A stretch of DNA of 11,184 nucleotides, from assembly GCA_016926925.1 (NCBI GenBank), contig JAFGNQ010000256.1, positions 1 through 11,184 of the forward strand. The letters are read 5' to 3'. The position numbers and the translations under genes are program-made. Of this stretch, positions 1-7,086 are shown one piece after another (positions within the stretch are counted from its first letter, which is position 1; each line of letters opens with the position of its first letter). Origin of the DNA: Candidatus Aminicenantota bacterium. Its GTDB lineage: Bacteria; Acidobacteriota; Aminicenantia; Aminicenantales; Aminicenantaceae. Below the pieces are notes generated by a model that did not search any database, had not been told where the DNA came from, and worked only from the letters and a program-made list of their open reading frames with translations.

Positions 1-4
1 CAGG

Positions 5-103
5 CGAGCCGATCTTGTCACAAAGCCTTCGTTGCAGCCCATTCGGCGTAGTACACTACAGCCTCTTGGGCTGCTGCCTTGCTTTTGCGGCAATCTCGAC
101 TCG
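5..103. repeat. long imperfect palindrome (candidate dispersed hairpin or MITE-like element)
   Basis: Bases 5-47 pair with 61-103 around one axis near position 54. The best arms are GCAGCCC (34-40) with GGGCTGC (68-74), CGAG (5-8) with CTCG (100-103), and CAAA (21-24) with TTTG (84-87). The centre is GTAGT-AC-ACTAC (48-59). Counting base by base from 5 to 40 against 103 to 68 gives 24 Watson-Crick pairs of 36, plus three G-T pairs. The pairing stays in register over about 100 nt, which is far more than a chance hairpin. It lies 13 bp beyond the stop codon of the minus-strand symporter gene, so it could also act as a 3' mRNA hairpin, although no T-run follows the stem. No coding potential is evident. 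The left edge of the window may cut the element. Its identity as a multicopy repeat is inference; the palindrome itself is directly visible. Confidence 0.6.
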
Positions 104-116
104 TGAATAATCCAGG

Positions 117-1490
117 TTAAGAGCAGCGATTTCGGAAGTTTTTTTTGTTGAGGGTTTTCAAGTAGCTCTTGATTGCAACAATGGCGATCCCTGCCAACCC
201 AATCAATCCGATGAGGTTGGAAAGGGTCATCATACCGTTGAAGAAATCCCCGATCGACCAGGCCAGTTCCACTTTGAGTCCTGCTCCAATGAGAATGCCG
301 ATGCAGTACGTCCATCGATAGGGTATTTTTATACGGATACCCCAGAGATAACTGAACGCAACTTCTCCATAGTAGATGACGGCGATGAGGCTGGAATAGC
401 CGAAAAGAAATGAACTGGCAGCTACGATTATTCCGCCTAATTGTGGAAGCGCCAGGTTAAAAGCATTGCTTGTCATTTGTGTGCTCGTGCCTTCCGTCCA
501 TGCCCCGGAGACCACTACGGCAAGGGCCGTCAAAGAGCAGATAATGATCGTATCGATGAAAACATCGAGAGCAGCGATCAGGCCTTGCCGTGCCGGCTCG
601 CTCGTTTGTGCTGACGCATGATAAACGGCAGCCGTTCCAGCTCCCGCTTCGTTGGAATAAGAGCCTCGAGCTAATCCGTAGCGAATAGCCCGGGCGATGG
701 TCACTCCCGCCACTCCTCCCGCTATGGCTGACGGCTTGAACGCCCCCACGAGAATAAGAGAAAGTGCTTCGGGAATCTTATCTGCAAAAGTGATGATGGT
801 GAACAAGGTGCCGAACAGGTAGAGTACGACCATAAATGGACTTAAAAATTCTGTCACGCGGCCGATACCCTTGATTCCCTTGATCACTACCAGCCAAGTC
901 AAGATGGCCAAGCAGACTCCCGAGAGCCATGGATTGATACCGAATTGTGTTTTCAGTGCAAGAGCGATGGAGTTGGACTGGATGGTGCTCGTGGAAAAGA
1001 GCGGTTTGCAGCCCATAAAAAACGCATATGCGCCTGCCAACCAGGGCAGACCCAATCCTTCTTTGATGTAATACATGGGCCCTCCGGCAGTCGATCCGTC
1101 GGGCATGATTTTTTTAAATTTTTGTCCCAGAACCGCCTCTACGAGCTTGGTCGCCATTCCCAATGCCGCAGACAGCCACATCCAGAAAACAGCACCCGGT
1201 CCTCCCATAGCTATGGCTGTGCACACACCGGCGATATTGCCGTTTCCAATGACGCCTGCCAGAGATGTCGTCAATGCTTGAAAAGGGCTGATGTCACCGG
1301 GACGATCGCCGCCTCTCTCTCCATAGTCTTTTCTTCCGAATCCTAAACGAAAGGCGAGACCTAGACGCTTGATTTGAACGAACCGAAGCCGGATGGTTAG
1401 AAAAAGTCCGACTCCTAAAAGGAGAAGGGTCGTTTGTGGTCCCCAGACAATCGAGGCCGCAAAGCGAATGCCTTTTTCCATAAAATCCAT
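117..1490 (-). CDS. AGCS-family sodium:alanine/glycine symporter
   Basis: This 457-residue polytopic inner-membrane protein should import alanine, glycine or a related small amino acid with Na+ or H+. Family signatures visible are GNGNIAGV (82-89) followed by MGGPGAVFWMW (95-105), GGPMYYI (136-142), and GLARGSYSNEAGAGTA (272-287), the highly conserved AGCS motif. About ten or eleven hydrophobic segments span the protein, and its length is normal for the family. The ATG at 1490 has no good Shine-Dalgarno; ATG at codon 4 is an alternative start. The gene begins only 11 nt after the stop of the small membrane-protein gene, so translation is probably coupled. It is the last gene of a minus-strand cluster with the cyclophilin. 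The substrate cannot be fixed from sequence alone; the family call is firm. Confidence 0.95.
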   Translation of the reverse strand: MDFMEKGIRFAASIVWGPQTTLLLLGVGLFLTIRLRFVQIKRLGLAFRLGFGRKDYGERGGDRPGDISPFQALTTSLAGVIGNGNIAGVCTAIAMGGPGAVFWMWLSAALGMATKLVEAVLGQKFKKIMPDGSTAGGPMYYIKEGLGLPWLAGAYAFFMGCKPLFSTSTIQSNSIALALKTQFGINPWLSGVCLAILTWLVVIKGIKGIGRVTEFLSPFMVVLYLFGTLFTIITFADKIPEALSLILVGAFKPSAIAGGVAGVTIARAIRYGLARGSYSNEAGAGTAAVYHASAQTSEPARQGLIAALDVFIDTIIICSLTALAVVVSGAWTEGTSTQMTSNAFNLALPQLGGIIVAASSFLFGYSSLIAVIYYGEVAFSYLWGIRIKIPYRWTYCIGILIGAGLKVELAWSIGDFFNGMMTLSNLIGLIGLAGIAIVAIKSYLKTLNKKNFRNRCS

Positions 1491-1501
1491 TTTAGCGGTG
1501 C

Positions 1502-1696
1502 TTAATTTTTCTTGGTTTTTTTACGTTCGATTTCTTTTTTTACCGGCTTGTGAAGGACGAGGAAATAATAGCCGACAAGACAAACGGCAATAATTCCGAA
1601 TCTCAAATAGTTGCCTGTGAACAACGCGACAAAAGCATAGATTGCGACTCCGAGGATCAGAATGAGGTGGAAAAAAGCGAATATCCAGTCAGACAT
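1502..1696 (-). CDS. small two-helix membrane protein, unknown function
   Basis: The 64-residue product has two strongly hydrophobic stretches, roughly residues 4-26 and 31-47. A very basic tail follows (HKPVKKEIERKKTKKN), consistent with a membrane hairpin whose C-terminus faces the cytoplasm. I do not recognise a family. It sits between the secreted cyclophilin gene (48 nt upstream) and the symporter gene (11 nt downstream) on the same strand. It is therefore probably co-transcribed and may be translationally coupled to the symporter. The ATG lacks a clear Shine-Dalgarno, and an in-frame stop lies upstream, which limits alternative starts. It could be an accessory or stability subunit for the symporter, or an unrelated small envelope protein. 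The composition argues for a real gene, but nothing in the sequence proves function. Confidence 0.65.
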   Translation of the reverse strand: MSDWIFAFFHLILILGVAIYAFVALFTGNYLRFGIIAVCLVGYYFLVLHKPVKKEIERKKTKKN

Positions 1697-1744
1697 TAGA
1701 GCCAGGATGAAAGAATCCTTTTAAAGAAGGAACACATGTATCTC

Positions 1745-2326
1745 CTATTCGATAGTGCGTATGGAAATGATGGTGATGGTTTCTCGAGGCACGTCTCGAT
1801 GACCGCCTTTAGTCATGGTTTTGCAATTGGCTATGGCATCGACGATGTCCATACCTTCGACCACCTTGCCGAAGACACAGTAACCGTATCCCTGTTCTGT
1901 CTTATCCCTATGGTCCAAGCCGGTGTTGTTCGCATGATTGATAAAGAACTGGGCTGTTGCACTGTGAGGATCGGGCATGCGTGCCATGGCGATAGAGCCC
2001 CTTACGTTACTCAAGCCGTTAGCGGCTTCGTTTTGAATAGGGCCTTTTGTCGGTTTTTTGCTCATGTCCTGCAAATGCCCGCCGCCTTGAATCATAAAGT
2101 CTTTGATCACACGGTGAAAAATAGTACCGTCATAGAATTTATCATCCACGTAGGAAAGAAAATTCTTGACCGTAATCGGGGCTTTATCCATGAACAGTTC
2201 GAGGACCATGTCTCCTTTAGTGGTTTTGATGACGACGTTGGGATTGCCTTCGCCGGAAGCTTGACTCGTGGAAAAGACGAGCAAAATCGAAAGGGTTAAC
2301 ACGCCTATCAATATTTTTGTGAACAT
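1745..2326 (-). CDS. ppiA: exported cyclophilin-type peptidyl-prolyl cis-trans isomerase
   Basis: The 193-residue protein catalyses proline isomerisation during folding of exported proteins. A signal peptide is clear: MFTK, a hydrophobic core at about 5-18, and a likely cleavage after SQA (residue 23), pointing to the periplasm. The cyclophilin core follows, with FHRVIKDFMIQGG (70-82) carrying catalytic Arg72 and pocket residues Phe77, Met78 and Gln80. SATAQFFIN (122-130) and GYCVFGKVVEGMDIVD (148-163) also match bacterial PpiA/PpiB closely. The CypA tryptophan is not present, which is usual for bacterial cyclophilins. A longer in-frame ATG at 2368 exists, but the start at 2326 is preferred. 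It has AGGAGG 5 nt upstream, gives a clean signal peptide, and the longer version would begin inside the probable -10 box. It is the first gene of the minus-strand cluster. The ppiA symbol reflects the predicted location; orthology was not tested. Confidence 0.93.
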   Translation of the reverse strand: MFTKILIGVLTLSILLVFSTSQASGEGNPNVVIKTTKGDMVLELFMDKAPITVKNFLSYVDDKFYDGTIFHRVIKDFMIQGGGHLQDMSKKPTKGPIQNEAANGLSNVRGSIAMARMPDPHSATAQFFINHANNTGLDHRDKTEQGYGYCVFGKVVEGMDIVDAIANCKTMTKGGHRDVPRETITIISIRTIE

Positions 2327-2331
2327 CCGAA

Positions 2332-2337
2332 CCTCCT
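2332..2337 (-). promoter_or_regulatory. Shine-Dalgarno that fixes the cyclophilin start
   Basis: The minus strand reads AGGAGG, then 5 nt, then ATG at 2326. This decides against the upstream in-frame ATG at 2368, which has no such site. Confidence 0.85.
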
Positions 2338-2366
2338 GAAATGGAATCCTTGAAAAAGGCATCGCC

Positions 2367-2395
2367 AAGATATCAGATTTCCAATTTCAAATCAA
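2367..2395 (-). promoter_or_regulatory. probable sigma70-type promoter of the cyclophilin-symporter cluster
   Basis: Reading the minus strand, TTGATT (2395-2390) is followed by a 17-nt spacer and TATCTT (2372-2367). A TG one base before the -10 box makes an extended -10 element. Transcription would start near 2360, leaving a leader of about 34 nt that contains the AGGAGG site. Spacing and orientation fit well; the hexamers each match the consensus at four positions. Not experimentally supported. Confidence 0.5.
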
Positions 2396-2540
2396 ATAAA
2401 GGGGCTTTATCGAATTGTCCGGTTGGAGAAAAGCATTCACGGAATTCAGGTAGAGAGAACATTCGTTTCTTGCCGGATACAGGTGTTCGGAATGGGTCGG
2501 TGATCGGGCGTGGAATTGCCTTTCGGCGCTAGTCGGCCAC

Positions 2541-2578
2541 GGGAACCGTCCCTTATTTTCCGTCGAAAACGGTTTCCC
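2541..2578. repeat. inverted repeat in the divergent regulatory region
   Basis: GGGAACCGT (2541-2549) is mirrored by ACGGTTTCCC (2569-2578), one extra T in the right arm. The 19-nt loop contains a smaller TTTTC-cgtc-GAAAA palindrome (2556-2569). It lies just upstream of the candidate plus-strand promoter, so it could be an operator. It is not followed by a T-run, so it is not an evident terminator. Confidence 0.45.
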
Positions 2579-2603
2579 TGACAAAATCTCCTTGAAATTT
2601 CTC

Positions 2604-2631
2604 TTTACATTTCTACTTCATATTTTAACAT
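2604..2631 (+). promoter_or_regulatory. candidate promoter of the M28 peptidase gene
   Basis: TTTACA (2604-2609) and TAACAT (2626-2631) are separated by 16 nt in an AT-rich stretch 31 nt upstream of the start codon. TTGAAA at 2592 is another possible -35 element. The match is modest, so exact boxes are uncertain, but this is the only AT-rich promoter-like segment close to the gene. Confidence 0.3.
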
Positions 2632-2661
2632 AGAGAGACCAGGTATGAAGAGGAGGTCTTT

Positions 2662-4179
2662 ATGAACACAAAAAGGAACTTTATAAGAGCATTTTCCCTT
2701 GCTATGATTTTGTGTTTTTCAGCATTGACATTGGTGGCGAGCCAGGCAGAAGAATCCTATGACCGAGAAATCCTCAATGTCATGCATACCATTTCGAGCC
2801 ACAGACTTTTTGCCTACGTTCAGGAGCTGGCTTCGGATAAATATGAAGGGCGCTTGACTGGGACACGGGGTTACAACGACAGTGCTGATTGGGTCATTTC
2901 GCATTTTCGAAAATGGGGGATCAAGCCTGGAGGAGATGAACGAACTTATCTCCAAGCGTTCCCCAATCCCTACACACTCGTCTTCGAGGACTGTGCGGTC
3001 GCACTCCTCATGCCGGTGAAAAATTCCAGCATAAAAAAATATTATAAGTACGAGGATGAATTCATCCCTGGATCGACTTCGGGCTCCGGCGAAGTCACCG
3101 CTGAGGTGATATACGTCGGATACGGGATCACAGCCCCCGAACTTGGGTATGACGAATATAAAGATCTAGATGTCAAAGGCAAGATCGTACTGCTGGAAAG
3201 GGAAGTGCCTGTCTCTCCCGACAAGAACCCCGAGCTTTTCCGGAAATGGAGGCCCTATTCTTTTCATCAATATAAACTCGAAAACGCCGTCGCACACGGA
3301 GCCCGGGGGATGCTCTACAACTACGGCCCCATCTCCAACCCCAACAACGCCTACGATCCGGATTTCATCTATTCCCATGTGGGGGCTGCCGTTGTGGCCG
3401 ATGTTTTCGCCGGAACCGGGATGGACCACGATGAGGTCATGGCGTCCATCCAAACGACATTGAAACCTAAGTCTTTTGTTACCGGAAAGATCTTCTCCAT
3501 AAAAAATACCACGAAACACCACCCTGAAGGCGTCGCAACCAACGTGATCGGCCTGCTCGAGGGTTCGGATCCTCAACTGAAAGACGAGGTGATCATTATC
3601 GGAGGGCACCTCGACCATCTCGGCCGCTGTTATGAGATCATGCCCGGAGCCAACGACAACGCATCAGCAGTTGCCGTCATACTGGGTGTGGCCGAAGCCT
3701 TGACCAAGAGTCCGGTCAAGCCGCGACGTTCGATCATGTTCAATTGTTTCGGAGCAGAGGAGCAGGCCGTTGCCGGGTCTGAATACTATCTGGAGCACCC
3801 CGTATTTCCTCTGGAGAAGACAGTTGCCCTGATCAACATGGACGGAGTGGGGTGCGGAGACAAGATCCATGCTTTGGCGGCTGAGAACTTTCCCTTGTTC
3901 TGGGAATATATCGAGAGAGCCAACAAAAAGTACATTCACAGAGATGTCATTCCCGCCTTTTTTGCCAATATCGCCCGGCCGCGCCTCGATGCCGCCCGGT
4001 TTCTGTGGAAAGGAGTGCCTACCATATCCTTCAGTGTCGAGGGAGCCCCAACGTTTTATCACGTCACCAAAGACAAGGTCTCCACCATCACACCGGAGAT
4101 CCTCGAAGATATGGCTCAGCTTCTTTTCTTGGCCGTTTCAGACATGGCCAATCAGGATGAGTTGAATTTCAGAGAATAG
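2662..4179 (+). CDS. exported M28-family zinc aminopeptidase-like protein with PA domain
   Basis: The 505-residue protein should remove N-terminal residues from peptides outside the cytoplasm. A signal peptide covers about 1-29 (likely cleavage after SQA). A protease-associated insert follows at about 140-260 (YVGYGI near 151, KGKIVLL near 172). The M28 catalytic domain runs from about 290 to 490. Metal ligands can be placed: HLDH (His316, with Asp318), NDNAS (Asp332), GAEEQ (Glu366 general base and Glu367), NMDG (Asp394), and FYHVTKD (His467). These match the co-catalytic two-zinc site of the family. The usual Ser-Asp-His motif before the last ligand reads LDAARF (442-447), a variation. The start is secure: AGGAGG 5 nt upstream. 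The stop is 12 nt before the alcohol dehydrogenase start, so the two form an operon. Substrate is unknown; some M28 members cut dipeptides or act as glutaminyl cyclases. Confidence 0.93.
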   Translation: MNTKRNFIRAFSLAMILCFSALTLVASQAEESYDREILNVMHTISSHRLFAYVQELASDKYEGRLTGTRGYNDSADWVISHFRKWGIKPGGDERTYLQAFPNPYTLVFEDCAVALLMPVKNSSIKKYYKYEDEFIPGSTSGSGEVTAEVIYVGYGITAPELGYDEYKDLDVKGKIVLLEREVPVSPDKNPELFRKWRPYSFHQYKLENAVAHGARGMLYNYGPISNPNNAYDPDFIYSHVGAAVVADVFAGTGMDHDEVMASIQTTLKPKSFVTGKIFSIKNTTKHHPEGVATNVIGLLEGSDPQLKDEVIIIGGHLDHLGRCYEIMPGANDNASAVAVILGVAEALTKSPVKPRRSIMFNCFGAEEQAVAGSEYYLEHPVFPLEKTVALINMDGVGCGDKIHALAAENFPLFWEYIERANKKYIHRDVIPAFFANIARPRLDAARFLWKGVPTISFSVEGAPTFYHVTKDKVSTITPEILEDMAQLLFLAVSDMANQDELNFRE

Positions 4180-4191
4180 GAGGTTCGGATC

Positions 4192-5325
4192 ATGCAGTAC
4201 CAGAATCCCACCCGAATCGTTTTCAGCTCCGGCTCGATTCAGAGCTTGAATGAGATAATCGAAGAATTGCGTTTATCCAGGCCGTTTCTCATCACGGATG
4301 AAGGAATTGAAAAGGCAGGGATATTGGATAGGGTTTTGTCGCAGTTGGATCAGCCCCAGGTGTTCCGGGAAATCGAGCAGAATCCCAAGCATCTCACCGT
4401 GAACAGGGCCGGAAAGCTGGCGCGCGAACAGGATGCGGATTTGATCATCGGTGTGGGGGGAGGGAGCGTTCTGGATGCGGCTAAGGCTGTCGCCCTCCTA
4501 GCTGCAAATCCCGGCAGTATCGAAGACTATGAGGGAAAAGAAAAATATCGGAACCACCCCCTACCCGTATTGGCCATTCCTACAACATGCGGCACAGGAA
4601 GTGAGGTGACTTGGGTTGCGGTGATAACCCATACGGAACGCAAGTTCAAAATGAGCATAAAAGGAAGACTTATGTTTCCGCTTGTCGCCCTCGTCGACCC
4701 GGATTTGCTCAAAACGCTCCCTCAACCTCTAATCGCATCCACCGGGCTGGATGCGCTGACGCATGCGGTTGAGGCGTACACGGTAAAAGAGGCGACATTC
4801 CTGACCGATATTTTTTCCAGAGAGGCACTGAAACATATATTCCGCTCACTTGAAGCTGCCTATAAAGACATAAGAGAAAACGAAGAGGCTAGAGAAGGGC
4901 TGATGAAGGGAAGCCTCATTGCCGGGTTGGCTTTCGGAAACAGCGATGTGGGTGCCGTTCATTGTCTGGCCGAAGCGGTGGGCTCTCTATACGATACGCC
5001 CCATGGGGTAGCCAACTCCATTTTTCTCCCTTACGTTATGGAGTTCAACCTTTCTTCCTCGGTCGAAAGGTACGCCCATATTGCACGAATTTCCGGCTTG
5101 CAAGAGGAGTCGGATGCAACCGCCTCCCGGAAACTCATCCAAAAAATCAAAGATTTGAGCCGGGCTTTGGGCATCCCTTCTTTCAAGGAGATCGGAATCG
5201 AGGAAGAAGCTTTCCCGGAAATTGCGCAAAAGTCGTTCGCAAACAACTCCAATCCTTCCAATCCGAGAGAAGCTTCCGCTCAAGATTATCTGGATATACT
5301 CTCCCGTGCTTACCTGGAATCCTGA
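4192..5325 (+). CDS. iron-containing alcohol dehydrogenase (group III)
   Basis: This 377-residue cytoplasmic enzyme should interconvert alcohols and aldehydes or ketones using NAD(P)H. The nucleotide-binding glycine motif GVGGGSVLDAAKA is at 87-99, and PTTCGTGSEVT is at 130-140. Iron ligands fall where the FucO-type family has them: Asp187 and His191 in GLDALTHAVEA, His257 in VGAVHCLAEA, and His271 in TPHGVANS. The 4-residue and 14-residue spacings within the two pairs are as expected. Length is normal and no defect is visible. An AGGAGG site overlaps the stop codon of the M28 gene, and the genes are 12 nt apart, so they are likely co-transcribed. The specific substrate cannot be told. A role in disposing of reducing power during amino acid fermentation is plausible inference. 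It converges with the M48 gene, 27 bp away, with no intrinsic terminator visible between them. Confidence 0.95.
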   Translation: MQYQNPTRIVFSSGSIQSLNEIIEELRLSRPFLITDEGIEKAGILDRVLSQLDQPQVFREIEQNPKHLTVNRAGKLAREQDADLIIGVGGGSVLDAAKAVALLAANPGSIEDYEGKEKYRNHPLPVLAIPTTCGTGSEVTWVAVITHTERKFKMSIKGRLMFPLVALVDPDLLKTLPQPLIASTGLDALTHAVEAYTVKEATFLTDIFSREALKHIFRSLEAAYKDIRENEEAREGLMKGSLIAGLAFGNSDVGAVHCLAEAVGSLYDTPHGVANSIFLPYVMEFNLSSSVERYAHIARISGLQEESDATASRKLIQKIKDLSRALGIPSFKEIGIEEEAFPEIAQKSFANNSNPSNPREASAQDYLDILSRAYLES

Positions 5326-5352
5326 AGTTTGGAATGGATTCTCGGAGGTGGG

Positions 5353-7086
5353 TTATGGGCTGGATTGACGGAATTCGATCAGGATTTGGAGGATCTCCAG
5401 CTCGTCGGAGTCGAACCAGGTTTTGTGACAGATCAGACATTTATCCACTGGGATGATGTAATGATAACTGTAAGGCCTGAGGAGCATTTGATTTCCGCAC
5501 TCCGGGCAGCTTATCTTGGGTGATTTTTCCTGATCGAGCTTGCGAAATCGGGTAGGGTTCAGCATGAATTCTTGTCTGAACGCACGTGCTTTCTGAATGA
5601 GACGTTCTGAGAATGCGACTTCTTTTCTGGCTATGATTCGCTCCACCAGCGCGGTGTCGATGAGTTTGCCGTCGCAGTTCCGGCAAACTCTAACGGATAC
5701 CCCTTCATAATAGTGTTCTCTGAGTAGAGTGCGGCACCTGGGACAAAGATTATGTTTCGAAGAGTCGATGGGCTTTTTTTTGAGCAAATTCCTTCGTGCG
5801 TTTCGTATTTGAGGAAATTCCACAGCCTGAGCGACGATGCCCTCCTGGAGGTTTTTTGTCTGGAGAAGCGGGGTGAAAAAAGGAAGAAAGAGGAGTTCCT
5901 CGAGAGTGAACGGTCCCTGCCACTTTCCCTTGGAATTCCGGACAGCCCAAATGTTTCCTCCTTGAGGAGATGATTCGGCTTTGTCACTGGAGAATACTTT
6001 TGCGGCACCTTCATCTCTCGAGAGGAGGACTTCTCTCGCTTTATCACGGTTTCTCTGGATCTCCCAAACTTCATCTATGATTTTGGCAGGGCTTGTCGGG
6101 ACCATCCGGGCCAGCAGTTTGATCCGTTGCATGAGAGGAGGATGGGAGTTGAAGATGCGCCCGAAGAATCCTTCCTGCATCCCCACGGATCGGGGGGGAA
6201 CGATAAACAGAGGGCTGTACGTCAAGTTGAAATCCCCTACAAAAGAATTTTTCAGATGGGCTTTGTAAATGGCTCTTGCCAGAGCTCTAGGATTACGGCT
6301 GAATTCGACGGCGGCGGCATCGGCCAAAATTTCGCGCTCTCGGCTGATCAGAGTGCTGAGAAGATGCATGACAACGTAAGATATCGTCAGGGCAACGTAG
6401 ACCAGAGGAGCTCCGCCGCTGGGCTCCTGTCCCTTGGCTCCATGTCCCGTTGCTTGTGTGTCGGGTTCAGTCGCTTGTCTCAGACGCTCGAAGAAGTTAG
6501 CAAGAGAACAGACAAGAGTGATGTAAAACGTGTCTCCTCTCAGAACATGGGCTGTTTCATGGGCGACGACGGCCCCCAGCTCATCCCTCGTGAACTCGGC
6601 GAGCAAACCTTCGGTTACGAGTATACTCGGTGTGTTGTCGGCTTCGATGAGAGCCATGGAGTTGATGGCAAATGAAGGAATGATATAAGGAGTCAGCATG
6701 GGTAGACCAGTGGCCAGTCTGATTTCTTCGACGGTGTTGGCAAACTGCTTATGGTATCGGTCTTCCTGGTCGGGAGAGGCGGCCTGCATGCGTTTTCGTA
6801 TGAATTTTGCACCGAACTTTTTTGCATCGTAGAAGTGATACAAAGCGATGAGCAATGCGATGACGCCGATTAAAAGAATAATCTTCAACAATTGGCTCCC
6901 GGAAGGAACAAGTAGTGACTTGAAAAGGAGGCCGAAACTCAGGACAAAAACAAAAGCAACCATACCGACGGCGAAGATGTAGAAAAGAAAGAGAACCAGC
7001 AGTAAGAACAGACTTTTTTTCCACTGTTGGCGCTGCGTCTCATAAAAATCCGGGATAGTGCGTTTCTTCATGTCAGTATGACTCAT
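5353..7086 (-). CDS. membrane M48 metalloprotease with GYF_2-like segment and two TFIIB-type zinc ribbons
   Basis: The 577-residue protein is a predicted integral inner-membrane endopeptidase. Two membrane segments (about 24-56 and 66-86) precede the protease domain. HETAH (176-180) supplies two zinc ligands and the catalytic Glu177, and Glu252 in SREREILAD supplies the third ligand. A further hydrophobic stretch lies near 228-246, and SHPP (314-317) is the conserved M48 loop. This core resembles HtpX but the protein is about twice HtpX length. The extension has a GYF_2-like segment (about 378-425; IWAVRNSKGKWQGPFTLEEL). Two zinc ribbons follow, with Cys448/451/468/471 and Cys527/530/550/553, each ending in a TFIIB-ribbon-like acidic helix. 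The start has only a weak AGAGA site; an in-frame upstream TGA limits extension. Quality control of membrane proteins is the likely role; what the C-terminal domains bind is unknown. Confidence 0.9.
   Translation of the reverse strand: MSHTDMKKRTIPDFYETQRQQWKKSLFLLLVLFLFYIFAVGMVAFVFVLSFGLLFKSLLVPSGSQLLKIILLIGVIALLIALYHFYDAKKFGAKFIRKRMQAASPDQEDRYHKQFANTVEEIRLATGLPMLTPYIIPSFAINSMALIEADNTPSILVTEGLLAEFTRDELGAVVAHETAHVLRGDTFYITLVCSLANFFERLRQATEPDTQATGHGAKGQEPSGGAPLVYVALTISYVVMHLLSTLISREREILADAAAVEFSRNPRALARAIYKAHLKNSFVGDFNLTYSPLFIVPPRSVGMQEGFFGRIFNSHPPLMQRIKLLARMVPTSPAKIIDEVWEIQRNRDKAREVLLSRDEGAAKVFSSDKAESSPQGGNIWAVRNSKGKWQGPFTLEELLFLPFFTPLLQTKNLQEGIVAQAVEFPQIRNARRNLLKKKPIDSSKHNLCPRCRTLLREHYYEGVSVRVCRNCDGKLIDTALVERIIARKEVAFSERLIQKARAFRQEFMLNPTRFRKLDQEKSPKISCPECGNQMLLRPYSYHYIIPVDKCLICHKTWFDSDELEILQILIEFRQSSP

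Larger units (their letters stand above)
2327..2661. other. divergent intergenic region between cyclophilin and M28 peptidase genes
   Basis: This 335-bp gap separates two divergent genes and should hold both promoters. I see a minus-strand promoter candidate (2367-2395), a weaker plus-strand candidate (2604-2631), and an inverted repeat (2541-2549 with 2569-2578). Short ORFs of about 60 codons on either strand have no ribosome-binding site and look like random composition. Bases about 2400-2540 hold nothing else I can name; an unrecognised small RNA there cannot be excluded. Confidence 0.6.

Noticed and set aside
1704..1731. Two alternative 5-bp hairpins (AGGAT/ATCCT at 1704-1719 and TCCTT/AAGGA at 1716-1731) sharing one arm, resembling an attenuator
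   Set aside because: The stems are only 5 bp in AT-rich sequence and no U-run follows, so chance is the simpler explanation.
1736..2299. 187-codon plus-strand ORF opposite the cyclophilin
   Set aside because: It is the antisense shadow of a gene with clear cyclophilin motifs and has no family features of its own.
2327..2368. Extended N-terminus of the cyclophilin starting at 2368
   Set aside because: It lacks a ribosome-binding site, would precede a complete signal peptide, and begins inside the likely -10 box; the start at 2326 has AGGAGG.
2341..2584. Short ORFs of 63 and 65 codons on opposite strands in the divergent gap
   Set aside because: No Shine-Dalgarno, one needs a TTG start, and the compositions look random.
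5326..5352. Possible bidirectional terminator between the converging dehydrogenase and M48 genes
   Set aside because: The 27 bp contain no stem-loop with a T-run on either strand.
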